Notes under the pieces: model-generated
Database searches by the model: none
What the model was told of the DNA's origin: nothing
Seen by the model: the letters and a program-made list of their open reading frames with translations, nothing else
In this document: one piece after another, positions 21,665 through 28,902 of the stretch
Layout: the number at the start of each line of letters is the position of its first letter
Numbering within the stretch: the stretch's first letter is position 1
Position numbers and translations under genes: made by a program
Virus record (IMG/VR): IMGVR_UViG_3300020203_000047
Location: 1 to 36,866 of that record
Length of the DNA: 36,866 nucleotides
Reading direction: 5' to 3' (one strand)
Source: a virus

Positions 21665-22204
21665 CTAGCGTCGCTTGCCAGGGCCTTTGGCGGTACGCTC
21701 GGTGCCAGGCGTTGCGACGTCGTTACCTGATACGCGCAGGCCTTCGGCCACCGGCTTCTCGTCGCCTTCATGAACCATGCCGCCCGACTTCTCTTCGATG
21801 AGCGTGGTCTCGAAATTGTCCAGGGTGCCAGGAGCGGCTTCTTCCATGACCTGGCTGGAAGCGAGAGCTGCCTGCTGACGCACTTCGTCGCCGCGCAGCT
21901 TGAGCACACCCTTGTTGTGATCGAGCACGCGCTTGATGGCGGTCACCGGCACAGGCTTGTCGACGCTGAGGATGTAGGGAATGGTCGTAGCGTAGGAGCG
22001 CTTGCTGCCGATCTCATCGATCTTGATCGAGCCGTACTTGGACATCTGTTCGACGATAGAGTCGACGTCCTGCTGGGCAAGGTCCTTCGGAACTCGCACC
22101 TGACGACCGCGCGCAATGTTGAGCTGAATGTTCTTGGTGACTTCGGGGACGCGCAGGTTGGCGATCCGATTCTGCATGGTAGCGTTAGCGATATAAAGAT
22201 TCAC
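21665..22204 (-). CDS. Conserved head-region protein (179 aa), unknown function
   Basis: It starts at GTG 22204 behind a very strong AGGAGGG. The first ~110 residues form a compact-looking domain with MNLYIANATMQNRIANLRVP, NIARGRQVRVPKDLAQQD, SIVEQMSKYGSIKIDEI and SVDKPVPVTAIKRVL. The tail (Glu/Gly/Lys-rich, to GPGKRR) looks disordered. Proteins with the same YIANAT-x-Q-N opening recur after capsid genes of contractile-tailed phages. It follows the capsid terminator hairpin, so its expression depends on readthrough or a local promoter. Confidence 0.62.
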   Translation of the reverse strand: MNLYIANATMQNRIANLRVPEVTKNIQLNIARGRQVRVPKDLAQQDVDSIVEQMSKYGSIKIDEIGSKRSYATTIPYILSVDKPVPVTAIKRVLDHNKGVLKLRGDEVRQQAALASSQVMEEAAPGTLDNFETTLIEEKSGGMVHEGDEKPVAEGLRVSGNDVATPGTERTAKGPGKRR

Positions 22205-22237
22205 GGCTTCCCTCCTGAGGAATTCGGTTTGTGAGAA

Positions 22238-22264
22238 AACCCCAGGGGATGCTCCCCTGGGGTT
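22238..22264 (-). terminator. Strong intrinsic terminator or attenuator after the major capsid gene
   Basis: On the minus strand AACCCCAGGGGA (22264-22253) pairs perfectly with TCCCCTGGGGTT (22249-22238) over 12 bp with a 3-base loop. TTTTCTC follows. Sitting between capsid and connector genes, it should cut transcription so that capsid transcripts exceed tail transcripts, unless antitermination acts. Confidence 0.85.
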
Positions 22265-22291
22265 CGCGGGTGGTCTGGAGCTGCTAAGCTC

Positions 22292-23311
22292 CTAGAACTC
22301 CATGCTGATGATGGTGATCGCCTCGGGGCGAACGCCCCAGCCCGAGGTGAGACGCCATTCGAGCAGCAGGTCGGTGGCACCACCCGGCAGCGGAGAAGTC
22401 AGCTCCTTGGGGGCCGCCATGTCGGCATACATCGTCACGCAGGCGTCGTTGCCAGGCGACACACGAGCGAACTCGTTAGTGTCGATGCCTTCGACGTTCT
22501 GCTTCTCGACTTCAGGCATGGTGATGATCACCGCGTCCGTTCCGCCGTCGCCCTTGCCGATCAGCGTGTCGTCATACGACCACGTCAGCATGTCCTTGTT
22601 GCGCTTCAGGATTTCCTCGAAGAGGCCCTTGGTCGTTTCGCTGCCGGCTCCGGTGCGCTGGAACTGGCTGAGCTGGACGACGTCGGGGTACTCGAGGAGG
22701 CCCAGGATGCGCTGGGGACCGAGGATGGTGAACTTGCGTCCGATGCCGAGCTGGTTGGTCCGGCTCTTCATGTTCAGCACAGTCGTGAGCAGGAAGAACG
22801 CCATCTCGCCGTTATCGTAGGTCTGAACGGTGTCGTTACCGTTCGAGTCGGGCGGAAGGTTGATCGCCGTGGCACCTGCGCAGTTGAGCAGGCCCTCGCC
22901 GTTCTGGGGATTGGCACCGTACAGCAGGAGGTTGCGAGCCTGCTGGAAGTGCGCCTGACGCAGGCCGCGACGGTAGAGATCGGGCAGCGACGAATTCCAA
23001 CGCGCAGCGGCGTTGACGTCGTGATGATCGTACTCGGCGCGGTTACGGAGCAGGTAGGTGGGAGTAGACAGCTGGCTGAACGCGATGTTCACGCCCGGCA
23101 GCTGGTTGTAGGCGCTCTGGCCGCCCGCGATGGAGGTGCGGAGATCGACGCGGCTCATGTAGACGTAGAGATCGTCCTCGGCGAGCCGCACGCGCGGCTG
23201 GCCCCCTTCGAGCGTATCGAAGGCACCCGACGCCTGCGCGTACGGGAGAACCAGTCCAGGCTCGAAGAAGTTCGGGCTGACCTGGACGAATGCGGGAGCG
23301 TTGACAGCCAT
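22292..23311 (-). CDS. Major capsid protein, DUF2184-like HK97 fold (339 aa)
   Basis: Features of this capsid group are the N-arm region (SPNFFEPGLVLPYAQASGA) and the DLRTSIAGGQSAYNQLPG loop. The spine helix with DLYRRGLRQAHFQQARNLLL, the FFLLTTVLNMKSRTNQ helix and a C-terminal LEWRLTSGWGVRPEAITI strand also fit. It forms the icosahedral shell. It follows a decoration protein and a protease/scaffold gene. ATG 23311 has AGGAAAGGG upstream, and a strong hairpin follows the gene. Confidence 0.88.
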   Translation of the reverse strand: MAVNAPAFVQVSPNFFEPGLVLPYAQASGAFDTLEGGQPRVRLAEDDLYVYMSRVDLRTSIAGGQSAYNQLPGVNIAFSQLSTPTYLLRNRAEYDHHDVNAAARWNSSLPDLYRRGLRQAHFQQARNLLLYGANPQNGEGLLNCAGATAINLPPDSNGNDTVQTYDNGEMAFFLLTTVLNMKSRTNQLGIGRKFTILGPQRILGLLEYPDVVQLSQFQRTGAGSETTKGLFEEILKRNKDMLTWSYDDTLIGKGDGGTDAVIITMPEVEKQNVEGIDTNEFARVSPGNDACVTMYADMAAPKELTSPLPGGATDLLLEWRLTSGWGVRPEAITIISMEF

Positions 23312-23326
23312 GTTGGCAGCCCTTTC

Positions 23327-24208
23327 CTAAATAAGGATGATCGCTGCGGCACCATCACGGTCCCACGTAGCGAATCCGGTTTCAGAATCGTAGTCGACGA
23401 TCATGCAGTTGAAAGCCTGCACGCGCAGGATACGGCACGGGAGAGCTCCGCCGCCTGCTTTGAGGGTGCCCAGGACGGTGCTCGAACCTGGATCGACCAG
23501 CTTGACCGCGACGAGGGTGTCGGTGGCCGTGCCGGTGATGGCCACGTAGGTGCCGTTGTAGGCAGCCGGCGTGGAGCCGCTGATGGTGAACGAACCGCCG
23601 ACATCGACCGTGTGATTGGTCGTCGTCTGGAACGTCACCTGGCCGCCGCCGGTCGACGCCCACGACTGGGCGAGCAGCGCGTTGGCCGGGAAGGCAACCT
23701 CGTACTGCACCAGCATCTGCGCGTCGTACTCCCACGAGACCGGCGTGGTCTCGATGTCGTCGCCCAGGGAGAGCAGGGCCGCGTCCATCTTGACCGCGAC
23801 ACGTGCGCCGGAACCGAGGCGATAGAAGTTGACGTTGCCGCCAGCCGACTGCAGCGGCACCGGCGACTGCGGCGTGTTGATCGCAGAGTAGTTCTGATCG
23901 AACACACTGAAGCCGCACAGGTTCTTCGCCGTGCTGCCACCGGTAACGTTGGTGGCACGACCGACCTTGGGGCCGAGCATGACGTCGGGCGTCGTGGCCG
24001 GCGAGCCCTGAGGAGCCGGCACGTCGGCGTAGATGCCGACACCACCCCACATCGGCAGCGTCTCCGTCGTGGCCAGTCGGCCACCAGAGAGGCTGTTACG
24101 GATGGCCGGGTCCGGCCAAGCCGTACCCTGCATGAGGCCATCCCACTGGACGCCGAACGTACCCGGCGCGTTGACCGAGACGTTCGGGTTGATCGTAATT
24201 CCGCTCAT
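23327..24208 (-). CDS. Head decoration-type structural protein with module B (293 aa)
   Basis: Residues 1-181 have TLPMWGGVGIYADVPAP, LGPKVGRATNVTGG, then GFSVFDQNYSAINTPQSPVP and NFYRLGSGARVAVKMD. This head-protein pattern recurs beside DUF2184 capsids. Residues 182-254 are module B (SWASTGGGQVTF, PAAYNGTYVAIT, LVDPGSSTVLGTLKAG). The short C-terminal strand (RILRVQAFNCMIVDYD) completes the original fold. It probably sits on the capsid outside, with the module pointing away. AGGAAGGA precedes ATG 24208. Confidence 0.75.
   Translation of the reverse strand: MSGITINPNVSVNAPGTFGVQWDGLMQGTAWPDPAIRNSLSGGRLATTETLPMWGGVGIYADVPAPQGSPATTPDVMLGPKVGRATNVTGGSTAKNLCGFSVFDQNYSAINTPQSPVPLQSAGGNVNFYRLGSGARVAVKMDAALLSLGDDIETTPVSWEYDAQMLVQYEVAFPANALLAQSWASTGGGQVTFQTTTNHTVDVGGSFTISGSTPAAYNGTYVAITGTATDTLVAVKLVDPGSSTVLGTLKAGGGALPCRILRVQAFNCMIVDYDSETGFATWDRDGAAAIILI
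23447..23665 (-). repeat. Module B copy in the head decoration protein
   Basis: It encodes residues 182-254. It shares P-A-x-YNGTYVA and PGSSTVLG with the baseplate J copy, linking head and tail proteins of the same phage by one module. The flanking halves read as one continuous domain. Confidence 0.85.
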
Positions 24209-24235
24209 TTGATGATCCTTCCTTTCTGGAGGGCG

Positions 24236-25144
24236 TTAGCGATTGGAGCCGGGCTTGGTGCCCTCGAAAGAACCCGCTTGCAGCGGGGGCATGAACGAGC
24301 GCATCCACGAGATGGGCTCGCCGATCCACTTGGTCTCGTTGTGGCCGCTGTCGAGGCGAACCGAGACCTTCTGCAGGCGACCAGCCGGAACCTTGGCCGG
24401 ATCGCTGGCGCTCTTGAGGGCGTCTTCGAGCACCTGGCTCTCGATGCCGGCGAAGATGCCTTCGTCCACAGCGGCGACGCTGATCTCGGCTTCCTTCCAC
24501 CGCTTCGAATGCGGCTTGAGGTCGACGATGATGCGCTTGCGATAGTCGATCAGGCTCTCACCCGGTCCCGGTCGAGGCGCGTTGCCACCCATCGCAGCGT
24601 AGACAGCGTCGGCGCGGGCCTGGACACGACCATAGCTGGCAATGTCGGCGTCGGGCTGACGAGTCTGATTGGCGACGAGGGCCTGGAGAGTTTCGAGCTG
24701 TTTCTTGATGTCGATGCCGAGGCCCAGGGCCGCAGCTGCGTCAGCACGAGCCTTCTCGTTCTTTTCCTCGTCCTCGGTGTCGGCGAGCTTCTTCTCGCTC
24801 TCATCCTCGGCGTCCTTGCGGGAGTCAGCAGCCTTCTTCTTGGCGTTTATCTCGCCGGCCTCTTCGAGCGCGTCGCAGTACACCTTCTCCTCGGTGTCCA
24901 TGCGCTCCTTGAAGTCCTCATTGGACTCGCCGTCCTTGCGCTCGCCAAACTTGAAGTTGTCGGCGCGACCGCGTGCGTCGGCACGAGCCGCTTCCTCCTT
25001 CTTAATGTCGTCCTCGTCCATGCGCGTGGCCAAGCGGCCAAGCGTGGTGCCGAGAGCCGTCATGCCCTCGCTGAGGCCTGCGAGCTTCTTCGCGTCCTCA
25101 GCACGTGCGTCGTCCATCATCTTCTTCAGTTCTTCAGCGGTCAT
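24236..25144 (-). CDS. Internally initiated scaffold protein (302 aa), in frame within the protease gene
   Basis: In-frame ATG 25144 is preceded by AGAGGAGA seven bases upstream, an excellent ribosome site in the middle of the longer gene. The product would begin MTAEELKKMMDDARAEDAKK and holds the charged, coiled-coil-rich scaffold half. The last ~140 residues carry DIKKQLETLQALVANQ and a C-terminal domain. This copies the lambda C/Nu3 logic, where scaffold is made in excess from an internal start in the protease gene. Nesting is inferred from the start site alone. Confidence 0.6.
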   Translation of the reverse strand: MTAEELKKMMDDARAEDAKKLAGLSEGMTALGTTLGRLATRMDEDDIKKEEAARADARGRADNFKFGERKDGESNEDFKERMDTEEKVYCDALEEAGEINAKKKAADSRKDAEDESEKKLADTEDEEKNEKARADAAAALGLGIDIKKQLETLQALVANQTRQPDADIASYGRVQARADAVYAAMGGNAPRPGPGESLIDYRKRIIVDLKPHSKRWKEAEISVAAVDEGIFAGIESQVLEDALKSASDPAKVPAGRLQKVSVRLDSGHNETKWIGEPISWMRSFMPPLQAGSFEGTKPGSNR

Positions 25145-26260
25145 GTCGCTGTCTCCTCTGGTTGCAGTTACGCCTACAGGATCGCCACCCTTGTCCCAAA
25201 CCCCCTGCCAACAGATGGCGATATGATCCAGCAGGCCGGGTTTTCCTTCAATCAGGAACTTGTGACCGTCGACTTCCGACATGCTGCCGGGAGCCTCGTG
25301 CCATACGACGCCAGGGCTGGTGGAGAGCGTCTGGCTCTCCATCATTGAGGCTGCCTTGTCGTCGTATATCTTGGCAATGGCCCAGACCTCAGTGCCCACG
25401 ATGTAGGGCAGAAAGACGGTGCCGATGCCTCGGTTTGCGAACTCCTCTGAGTCCACCATCATGCCCTCGGGATGCTCCAGCACCACCGGGAGGCCATTGC
25501 AGCGGGCCAGGAATTCGTCGTTGAGATAGAAGGATGGATCGCGATAGACATATTCAGCGTCACGCTCGATGAGCTTGCCACTGAGTGTATCGACCTTTGT
25601 GCCCTTCTTTATGTCGTCCTTGGTAGCCTTCGCACCCAGCTTGCGGCTGCGGTAAGCATACTCAGTGCCGGTGATACGAATAGCAAAGAGCGTGAACTTC
25701 TCGTAGCGCTGGGGACTGCTCAGCTCGCCATCGCGGATGGCCTGCGCTACCTCCAGCTCGTTCATGTTCCCAGCGCGGCGCAGTGCAATGGCGCAACCAG
25801 GATGCAGCGGCTGCGGCGGGCTGCCCAGGGGAGCCCATGCGTATCCGGTGTGCTCGTCGCACAGGATAGGGGTGAACTCCTCGACATCTTTTTCAATGAA
25901 CGTCGTGAAGTCCACCTGGTCGGGCGCGATTGGATCGGCTGGCGGTGATGCCGTTGCCGCGTTGTGGATCGCGTCGCCCAGAGTCTGCGGAGTCATCGCC
26001 TGCTCAGGTGCAGGGGCAAGCGCACTCGTCCCTGGGCTAGAGGCGATGCTGCGGGTTAGATAGGTGAGGTTCTTCTCCTTGGCCTTGTAGCCAGCCTCCT
26101 CAAGCGTCTCGCGAATAGCTGCGCCGATGACGTCTTCACCATCCTCCACACGCCCGCCTGGCACGCACCAGGTGTCAGGATAGTCGCCACCAGGCCCGCG
26201 CTTCAGAAAGAGAGCGTTGCCCTTGGTGGAAACAAGGAGAATGCCGGCAGCACGAATCAT
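24236..26260 (-). CDS. Nudix - DUF2213 prohead protease - scaffold fusion (674 aa)
   Basis: Residues 1-155 are a Nudix domain with a near-canonical box: G36-x5-E42-x7-R50-E51-x-x-E54-E55-x-G57. It has an Ala/Pro-rich insertion at ~70-112. Residues ~165-365 match DUF2213, a phage head-maturation protease group (YRSRKLGAKATKDDIKKG, LPVVLEHPEGM, a TLSTSPGVVWHE strand around S313 and LLDHIAI with H346). Residues 373-674 are charged, coiled-coil-rich scaffold. It lies two genes upstream of the capsid gene, as expected for a protease/scaffold. It overlaps its upstream gene by ATGA. Fusing a pyrophosphohydrolase to a capsid protease is odd; Nudix function is undetermined. Confidence 0.78.
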   Translation of the reverse strand: MIRAAGILLVSTKGNALFLKRGPGGDYPDTWCVPGGRVEDGEDVIGAAIRETLEEAGYKAKEKNLTYLTRSIASSPGTSALAPAPEQAMTPQTLGDAIHNAATASPPADPIAPDQVDFTTFIEKDVEEFTPILCDEHTGYAWAPLGSPPQPLHPGCAIALRRAGNMNELEVAQAIRDGELSSPQRYEKFTLFAIRITGTEYAYRSRKLGAKATKDDIKKGTKVDTLSGKLIERDAEYVYRDPSFYLNDEFLARCNGLPVVLEHPEGMMVDSEEFANRGIGTVFLPYIVGTEVWAIAKIYDDKAASMMESQTLSTSPGVVWHEAPGSMSEVDGHKFLIEGKPGLLDHIAICWQGVWDKGGDPVGVTATRGDSDMTAEELKKMMDDARAEDAKKLAGLSEGMTALGTTLGRLATRMDEDDIKKEEAARADARGRADNFKFGERKDGESNEDFKERMDTEEKVYCDALEEAGEINAKKKAADSRKDAEDESEKKLADTEDEEKNEKARADAAAALGLGIDIKKQLETLQALVANQTRQPDADIASYGRVQARADAVYAAMGGNAPRPGPGESLIDYRKRIIVDLKPHSKRWKEAEISVAAVDEGIFAGIESQVLEDALKSASDPAKVPAGRLQKVSVRLDSGHNETKWIGEPISWMRSFMPPLQAGSFEGTKPGSNR

Positions 26261-27069
26261 TCAATCACCAAATAGAAGTTTCCACCGAGCTCGCGTTTTC
26301 CAACAACAATTTTTGCATCAGAAGCGCCAACAACACCTGGAGACTTATAAACGTCTCCAATCGTATGAGCCTTGAAGATAACCTCAGTGACTTTGACTTC
26401 TTTTTTGTTGGCATCACCCCGAGCCTTCGCCTCAACCGCAGCATCGAACTTCGCTCGCGCCTCTGGATCGGTCGGGGGCGTGAGGCCAGCGGGGATGGCG
26501 TCGCCACGCCCCCGATCCAGGTTCGTGAGCAGCCTGCCTTCCCACAAGTCGTCGCTCACCTTGCCGACACCAGGAATTTCAATCGGAGGGCTAAACTTGA
26601 CACGATACATTTTGCCTTCTTTGGCAATGATCATGCCCTCCTTGCCATAGAACTCCTTCATGCCGCCACTGCTCTTGATGCGGACGCGGGTGCCGGAGTC
26701 CATGGCGTCACCAACAGCGGTGATAGAGGACACCGCAGGCGTAGCGGACGTGAGGGTTTCGTCTCCAGCATCAGACCTCGCAACCAGCGCCTTCGCGGTC
26801 TTGCCAAGGGTGTTGAGACTGGCGATCATGCTGTCGAGTGTATTCACCTTGGGCTCCTGTGAGTCGGGCCGACCGTACCCGGTCCAATGCTTGCCGGCTG
26901 CGATGTTGTCTGCGGCAGCCTTGGCGCGTCGCATGGCTTCGCTCTCGGTCTTGCACCAATAAAACTTTTGAGCAACGCGGAAGATAAACGGCGTCGACAC
27001 ATCCTCAGGATCGCTCGACTTGTGGACCGTGATCCCTTTGCCGAAGTCTTTAATAAGGGTCTCAGACAT
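26257..27069 (-). CDS. Head-region protein with a KOW-like segment (270 aa), unknown
   Basis: The N-terminal ~75 residues have FIFRVAQKFYWCKTESEAMR and KAAADNIAAGKHWTGYGRP, with aromatic-rich strands. Residues ~126-160 (GTRVRIKSSGGMKEFYGKEG, then KMYRVKFSPP) look like a small SH3/KOW-type barrel. The C-terminal part has VIFKAHTIGDVYKSPGVVG and ends in a hydrophobic strand. I do not recognise a family. It is between the small module-A protein and the protease fusion. AGGA precedes ATG 27069, and it overlaps the next gene by ATGA. Confidence 0.58.
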   Translation of the reverse strand: MSETLIKDFGKGITVHKSSDPEDVSTPFIFRVAQKFYWCKTESEAMRRAKAAADNIAAGKHWTGYGRPDSQEPKVNTLDSMIASLNTLGKTAKALVARSDAGDETLTSATPAVSSITAVGDAMDSGTRVRIKSSGGMKEFYGKEGMIIAKEGKMYRVKFSPPIEIPGVGKVSDDLWEGRLLTNLDRGRGDAIPAGLTPPTDPEARAKFDAAVEAKARGDANKKEVKVTEVIFKAHTIGDVYKSPGVVGASDAKIVVGKRELGGNFYLVIE

Positions 27070-27077
27070 GTCAATTC

Positions 27078-27647
27078 CTAACGGTAGAGAGAGGTGATAT
27101 CGGCTGCAGCACCGCCTGCAGCGATCACCAGCAGGCCTTGTGCGAACGAGGCTCCGTTCACTCCAGAAGGGATGTTCCCCTGGGCGAGCGTGCTATAGGT
27201 GCCGATCAGGTTGTAGAGCGCGTAACCGGTGTGCACGCCACTCTGCGATCCACTCGTGTTCACAGCTGCACCGCCAGCAGAGGAGCTGACCCGGAAGGTT
27301 CCGGCTGTGAGCCCGGTCGCGAGGACGTAGTACGTCGTCCCTGCAGTCAATCCGGTCGGCAACGCTCCAGTGGTCTGGAACTTGATGCGTTGGCCAGCGC
27401 TGAAGCCGTGGTCAGCCCAGGAGATGACACCGGGTGTGGCGATGGTCATCGTAACCGTCGCGCTCTTGGCGTCCCACACAGCTGCGCTCGACGTGGTGCC
27501 ACCGGTGTTGACGGTGAGCCCACTGAACACGCCCGAAGCGTTCTTGGCCTGAAAATATCCGTTGACCGCCATGTTCAAAGGCGTGCTGCCAGCGATCCAG
27601 ACCGGAATAGCAGCAGCCGGATTGCTTTGTGCGTTAGGGTAGCCCAC
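27078..27647 (-). CDS. Small head-region protein carrying module A (189 aa)
   Basis: The flanks (NGYFQAKNASGVFSGLTVN, then YNLIGTYSTLAQGNIP and GLLVIAAGGAAADITSLYR) form a ~110-aa beta-rich unit. Residues 64-140 insert module A ([14 protein letters not shown] ... GSQSGVHT). It starts at GTG 27647 in a TAGTG overlap with the membrane ORF. The host protein may be a small surface or fibre-type component, but the family is not recognised. It is in the head operon far from the fibre genes, which shows module A is not confined to fibres. Confidence 0.65.
   Translation of the reverse strand: MGYPNAQSNPAAAIPVWIAGSTPLNMAVNGYFQAKNASGVFSGLTVNTGGTTSSAAVWDAKSATVTMTIATPGVISWADHGFSAGQRIKFQTTGALPTGLTAGTTYYVLATGLTAGTFRVSSSAGGAAVNTSGSQSGVHTGYALYNLIGTYSTLAQGNIPSGVNGASFAQGLLVIAAGGAAADITSLYR
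27228..27458 (-). repeat. Module A copy 3 (in the 189-aa head-region protein)
   Basis: This 231-bp unit encodes residues 64-140, with [19 protein letters not shown] in the middle. Same length and end motif as the fibre copies ([11 protein letters not shown]). Confidence 0.87.
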
Positions 27648-27811
27648 TAGAGCAACCCGGCGCGACGTGCTATCGCGAGCGCGGCTAGCACAATAATGAG
27701 ACCCTGGATCAACTGCACGATGAGCGGCTTCACAGGCAGCTTCTCAGCAGCCCATAGGAAGAGGCCCATAACGATCAGGATCAGAATAATAACTACGATC
27801 AAAGATTCCAT
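27647..27811 (-). CDS. Two-helix small membrane protein (54 aa)
   Basis: ATG 27811 (GAGGG upstream) starts a chain of two hydrophobic helices, SLIVVIILILIVMGLFLW and LIVQLIQGLIIVLAALAIA. They are separated by a short EKLPVKP loop, and the chain ends RRAGLL. The stop overlaps the next GTG start (TAGTG), which supports coding. Small two-TM proteins of this kind recur in head operons of proteobacterial phages. Function is unknown; an inner-membrane role is likely. Confidence 0.68.
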   Translation of the reverse strand: MESLIVVIILILIVMGLFLWAAEKLPVKPLIVQLIQGLIIVLAALAIARRAGLL

Positions 27812-27853
27812 CAGGCTGCCCTCATCGCTGCTATTGCGTTCGGATATTCCATC

Positions 27854-28693
27854 TCAATTCTCCATCTTTGCTTTGGCTGCAGCCAGGGCGGAGCGACCCT
27901 TCTCGGTGACCATGGCGTCGGGCAGAGCCCTCACGCTGTAGATGTATCGATAGAAGCAACGGCAGAACGGGAACTCGCCGGGCTGCTCGATCTCATCGGT
28001 GTACTTCGAGCCGGCCTTCTTGACGTAGCCCTTCTGCATCGCCCAGCTGTCGCGTACCAGATAAGGCAGCTTCTCCGATTCAATCTCGCGGTCCTTGTGC
28101 TCCTTGCGGTAGTCGTATCCAGCCTGGTGGAAGTGACTCCTCCACACCGCTGCGATGGCACCGCCGCCAACCGCGATCACGCTGTTGATCGCTGACTCCA
28201 GCTTGTGGCCCTGGTCAATCAGGACACGGCGCTCTCGAAACTTGAGGCCGCTCAAGCTCTTCCTGATCTTCTCCGACTCTTCTCCACTCTTCTGGTCGGT
28301 GCCACCCTTCGGAATGGACGTGGCCCAACCATTGAACCGGCGCATGGTGGCCGCGATCTCCTCGTCGTGGTTCAGCTTGATCAGCGAAGCGTTCGCCATG
28401 ATGCGGCGATCCAGCTCAGCCCTCAGCTGAGGCTTCATTCTATCCAGCGTGAACTTCGGCACGCCTGGATGCTTGCTGAGCACCCCACCCTTCTCGATCA
28501 TGCGCTTGTAGATCGCTTTCATGGCGTCGGCGATCATGCGTTCCATCTTCTGGGAAGGCGTCATGGATGCGGCTGCGGCAGCACGGAGCTTCGCATCCCA
28601 GTACGCCAACGCCTCGGAGCTGTCGTATCCGTTGGAGCTGAAATACGCCATTGCCTCCTTTAAGACGGAGTCGAAATCTTTTTGATCGGCCAT
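27854..28693 (-). CDS. Minor head protein, Mu F-like head morphogenesis family (279 aa)
   Basis: The helical N-terminal half (DQKDFDSVLKEAMAYFSSN, MIADAMKAIYKRMIEKGG) is followed by a beta-type core with KFRERRVLIDQGHKLESAI, AVWRSHFHQAGYDYRKEHKD and LPYLVRDSWAMQKG. The end EQPGEFPFCRCFYRYIYS is the hallmark Cys-x-Cys strand of Mu F-like proteins. These bind the portal and are ejected or remain in the connector. It directly follows the portal gene and one small ORF. Strong context support. Confidence 0.78.
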   Translation of the reverse strand: MADQKDFDSVLKEAMAYFSSNGYDSSEALAYWDAKLRAAAAASMTPSQKMERMIADAMKAIYKRMIEKGGVLSKHPGVPKFTLDRMKPQLRAELDRRIMANASLIKLNHDEEIAATMRRFNGWATSIPKGGTDQKSGEESEKIRKSLSGLKFRERRVLIDQGHKLESAINSVIAVGGGAIAAVWRSHFHQAGYDYRKEHKDREIESEKLPYLVRDSWAMQKGYVKKAGSKYTDEIEQPGEFPFCRCFYRYIYSVRALPDAMVTEKGRSALAAAKAKMEN

Positions 28694-28902
28694 TAGGACC
28701 GCCTAATCACCTTATGAGCAGCAGCCAGGCTATCACAGTACGCATCGACTGCGTCCTTGATCTTAGCGCGAGCGCATTCAGATCTACCCCAATCACCAAC
28801 GATGCATGCAGCCTGAAATTGATCCATGCCCTCGGAGAAGATGTCCTTGGCACGCGATGCCGATGCTACGTCAGCAGTCACTTGCTCCAGGCTACTGGTC
28901 AC
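28693..28902 (-). CDS. Small protein between portal and minor head genes (69 aa), unknown
   Basis: It starts at GTG 28902 in a GTGA overlap with the portal stop and ends in a TAATG overlap with the next start. Tight coupling on both sides supports a real gene. The chain is helical (LEQVTADVASASRAKDIFS, RAKIKDAVDAYCDSLAAAHK) with two further cysteines in ACIVGDWGRSECAR. No family recognised. It could be a connector-assembly helper. Confidence 0.58.
   Translation of the reverse strand: MTSSLEQVTADVASASRAKDIFSEGMDQFQAACIVGDWGRSECARAKIKDAVDAYCDSLAAAHKVIRRS

Noticed and set aside
22949-25348. 799-codon plus-strand open frame opposite the capsid, decoration and scaffold genes
   Set aside because: It is Arg/His/Asp/Val-rich, lacks recognisable motifs, and lies opposite strongly supported genes with their own ribosome sites. 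It follows from GC-rich codon bias on the other strand.
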